Shown here: positions 62,601 through 64,000 of the stretch, one piece after another
Numbering within the stretch: position 1 is the stretch's first letter
Layout: each line of letters opens with the position of its first letter
Assembly: GCA_019916065.1 (NCBI GenBank)
Contig: CM034234.1
Location: 7,972,342-8,036,341 of the forward strand
Reading direction: 5' to 3'
Length of the DNA: 64,000 bases
Origin: Vitellaria paradoxa
Lineage: Eukaryota; Streptophyta; Magnoliopsida; Ericales; Sapotaceae
The notes under the pieces: model-generated
Databases searched by the model: none
Told to the model about the DNA's origin: nothing
The model's input: the letters and a program-made list of their open reading frames with translations, nothing else
Made by a program: the position numbers and the translations under genes

Positions 62601-63096
62601 AATTTTTTGTGGTTTTCCATAGTATTGTGCTTTACAGTCAGACAATATCATTGTCCCTGAGTGTATAATGACTGTTAAACTGGAAACCTGTTCTCTAAGG
62701 TGTTTCTGCTGTTTCCAAGGTTAATTAGATGAATCATGGCTTGTTTGATGTTTTCTCAACCCTCCTCTTCTGAGTCTTTCTATAGGGGAATTGCAAGGCA
62801 TTGTAACTACCTTGGTGATTTACTCTTGGCTTTATCCTTCAGTTTGCCGTGTGGCATAAGGTAAAATGCAGTGTTGTGCCTTGATTTAGTTATGTGATTC
62901 AATATATAAAATTTCTCAGTATGAGAACATACGTCTTTGCAGTTCCCCTGTTCCATACTTCTATCCGATTTACCTTCTTATTCTGCTAATATGGAGAGAG
63001 AGGAGAGATGAAGCTCGCTGCGCAGAGAAGTACAAGGAAGTGTGGGCCGAGTACTGTAAACTTGTTCCATGGAGGATATTACCTTATGTTTATTAA
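47617..63096 (+). CDS. FK: Delta(14)-sterol reductase (FACKEL)
   Basis: ER membrane enzyme that reduces the C14 double bond after CYP51 demethylation in sterol synthesis, using NADPH (family knowledge). Thirteen exons join in frame to 369 aa, the length of Arabidopsis FK: 47617-47664, 47762-47879, 48141-48211, 49022-49078, 50916-51007, 52618-52665, 54522-54642, 54748-54794, 60629-60710, 61304-61380, 61543-61662, 62786-62860, 62943-63096. Many hydrophobic segments are visible, e.g. [18 protein letters not shown]. Sterol-reductase family blocks include [38 protein letters not shown] (signature 2, across exons 11-12) and the C-terminal [10 protein letters not shown]. Every border is GT-AG despite large insertions in introns 4, 5, 6 and 8, so the gene appears intact. 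Confidence 0.97.
47936..48075. mobile_element. MITE in FK intron 2
   Basis: It begins GGCCTGTTTGGCCGACCAAA and ends CAACCAACCCCCCC. The interior CCAAAACTTACCGAA and TTTTTGTACTTTCCTTC matches the copy at 5041-5200. Confidence 0.55.
49703..50352. mobile_element. hAT-like foldback element with GGATACGG clusters, FK intron 4
   Basis: A 650-bp element flanked by the exact octamer TTGGAAAT at 49695-49702 and 50353-50360. Left end CTATGAAGCATGGATA; right-end reverse complement CTATGAAGCACGGATACGG. The left 190 bp holds about eight copies of GGATACGG or GGATACGGC. The right 80 bp holds the inverse (CCGTATCC, CCGTACCC). The middle is A+T-rich and non-coding. An 8-bp duplication is typical of hAT elements. 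Confidence 0.8.
51536..52230 (-). mobile_element. 5'-truncated L1-type LINE tail, FK intron 5
   Basis: Minus-strand reading from about 52216 to 51727 matches the zinc-binding region that ends plant L1 reverse transcriptases: [20 protein letters not shown], then [20 protein letters not shown], with one frameshift. A zinc-ligand His of the usual CxxC...H...C pattern appears replaced. The T run at 51536-51543 would be the poly(A) tail. Only the end of ORF2 remains. No flanking duplication was identified. Confidence 0.75.
52925..53660. repeat. Degenerate repeated block in FK intron 6
   Basis: A unit containing (C)TAAGGAGGTGATAATTGGG, TTCATAG..CATTTATATACCC and TACACTTTTGATGTGGGACT recurs about four times (near 52962, 53190, 53310, 53565). 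It alternates with GGCTCAC..ACCATAAT.AGAAGCAAACC. It resembles remnants of a small LTR-type repeat arranged in tandem. Class not determined. Confidence 0.5.
53778..53913. mobile_element. MITE (GGGCTCGTTTGG ends), FK intron 6
   Basis: A 136-bp element. Left end GGGCTCGTTTGGAGCC; right-end reverse complement GGGGGCGTTTGGCGTCCC; both continue with A-run then CC. The flanking octamers TATATTAT and TATATCCT match at 6 of 8 positions. Confidence 0.6.
54945..55105 (+). mobile_element. Au-type SINE, FK intron 8
   Basis: It matches the Au SINE layout: TTTTTTTGCGACCCGGAGGTCA, degenerate B box GTGTTCAATG, then GTAAGACTATACATTGCCC, CCTCCTCAAACCC and GAGCCTAGGCCACC before a T run. The A-box part is diverged, so this is an old copy. 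Confidence 0.7.
56089..56266 (+). repeat. 5' LTR of the copia element
   Basis: 178 bp from TGTTGGAAAATG to TTTTCCACA. Its last 154 bp (56113-56266) align without gaps to 60255-60408, with about 11 differences by eye. Confidence 0.85.
56267..56280 (+). other. Primer-binding site of the copia element
   Basis: GGGTATCAGGGACT directly follows the 5' LTR. It is close to TGGTATCAGAGC, the complement of initiator Met-tRNA used by plant copia elements. Confidence 0.7.
60255..60408 (+). repeat. Truncated 3' LTR of the copia element
   Basis: It matches 56113-56266 but lacks the first 24 bp of the 5' LTR. The RNase H remnant runs straight into it, showing a deletion across the polypurine tract. Confidence 0.85.
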
Positions 63097-64000
63097 CTAT
63101 GCCATCGACTAGATGTAATTCTGGGTTCCAGACGAGGATTGTGTGGCTTACATAAGCATGTCGGAACAAAGTTGCAGTTGTTGTTTGTACTTCAAACGCT
63201 AAATGTATGTACCTTCTCTTGATCGATTTTGCCAGATTTGGGAAAAAAAAAATTGCAGTTTTGTGGTTAGAGAAGATTTGAGTTTCGATTCATTGTTCAT
63301 TGTGTATGATTGCATTTCAAAAATGCAGTTACTAAGCTCCTAAGTTCAGAGAATCCACTTGTGGTCTTAGCTCGGTGCGTCCGAGAAGAGAACAACTGAA
63401 TAAGTTTTAATTTCACTATCTAATTTGAAACACGAATTAATTTTTAATTAATTATTAAATAATAATAATATTGCATAAAGGAAACTTGAGTTCCATCCTA
63501 AAAATGAACTAAGTCTGAAAAAATAAAAATAGTAAAATAAAACAATAAGCTAAATTGAAGCAATACTTAATCCAAACTAATTTTAAGGTAAGTATCTATA
63601 AATATTATGGGGCATCCAGAAATACTCAGTTTTCAAATTACAACGAAAGATTTAATAATGAAAAATAATTCAAGAGGTACTTAAAAAATCAATTTTAATT
63701 AAGAAAATTTTAATCAATGGGACTACCAGTAATTTCAATAAAATATTATCAATCCAAATTGTTTTTGAAAGTGTAGAACTTAGAAATCAAGTGACAATAA
63801 ATTTTTAGCATGATTTTAATTTAGAAGTTTTAATCCATTAGAACCTTGAGTAATCTCAGTAAAACACAATCAATTCTATTAGTTTTTAAAAAATAAAAAA
63901 AAATCCAGTTTACTTTTCTTTGAATCAAAATAAATAAATATTAAACTCCATTTGATCACCCATTATGTTTATAGAACCATTCATAATTGACGATTTGAAT
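63097..64000. other. FK 3' UTR and A+T-rich flank
   Basis: About 150-250 bp is probable FK 3' UTR. Beyond 63430 the sequence is A+T-rich with a degenerate direct repeat: TTTTAATCAATGGGACTACC near 63708 and TTTTAATCCATTAGAACCTT near 63827, each followed by (A)GTAATTTCA / GTAATCTCA and CAATAAAA / AGTAAAAC. No gene seen. Confidence 0.5.

Noticed and set aside
63428..64000. Degenerate direct repeats considered as a CRISPR-like or satellite array
   Set aside because: Only about two poorly conserved units in a plant nuclear context; not an array.

Overview
This is nuclear DNA of a flowering plant, most likely a woody dicot or basal angiosperm. It carries six spliced or nuclear-type protein genes, all of which match well-known plant families. 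Introns are GT-AG and several are long and full of transposon debris. The spaces between genes are very A+T-rich. I cannot name the species from sequence alone. There are no bacterial, plastid or mitochondrial operons and no CRISPR array, and I saw no tRNA or rRNA gene.

Layout, left to right. (1) 38-6052 (+): a 9-exon cellulose synthase-like A gene (glucomannan mannosyltransferase, 534 aa). (2) 11155-11859 (-): an intronless chloroplast type II peroxiredoxin (PRXIIE type, 234 aa). (3) 22216-27650 (+): a complete 17-exon cytosolic enolase (444 aa). (4) about 28030-28970: a decayed reverse transcriptase/RNase H fragment of an endogenous caulimovirid-like element. (5) 30687-34829 (+): the small subunit of the splicing factor U2AF (319 aa, 5 exons). 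(6) 38049-44131 (-): a plant-specific HD2-type histone deacetylase with a C-terminal C2H2 finger; one exon junction could not be resolved. (7) 47617-63096 (+): the delta14-sterol reductase FACKEL (369 aa, 13 exons), spread over 15.5 kb because its introns took in a hAT-like element, an L1 LINE tail, an Au-type SINE, MITEs and a 4.3 kb Ty1/copia retrotransposon.

The genes do not form a pathway cluster. CSLA works in Golgi cell-wall polysaccharide synthesis, PRXIIE in plastid redox defence, enolase in glycolysis, U2AF35 in 3' splice-site choice, HD2 in chromatin, and FK in sterol synthesis in the ER.

The gaps (6.1-11.1, 11.9-22.2, 27.7-30.7, 34.8-38.0 and 44.1-47.6 kb) hold mainly non-autonomous DNA transposons. 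Several can be delimited exactly by target-site duplications: TTA for Tourist-like MITEs, 8 bp for a hAT-like element, and 9 and 10 bp for two Mutator-like elements. One of the latter sits inside an older MITE. I found no convincing undescribed functional system. The most interesting items are the nested and foldback transposons, the internally deleted copia element, a 1 kb palindromic block, and the unresolved HD2 splice junction.
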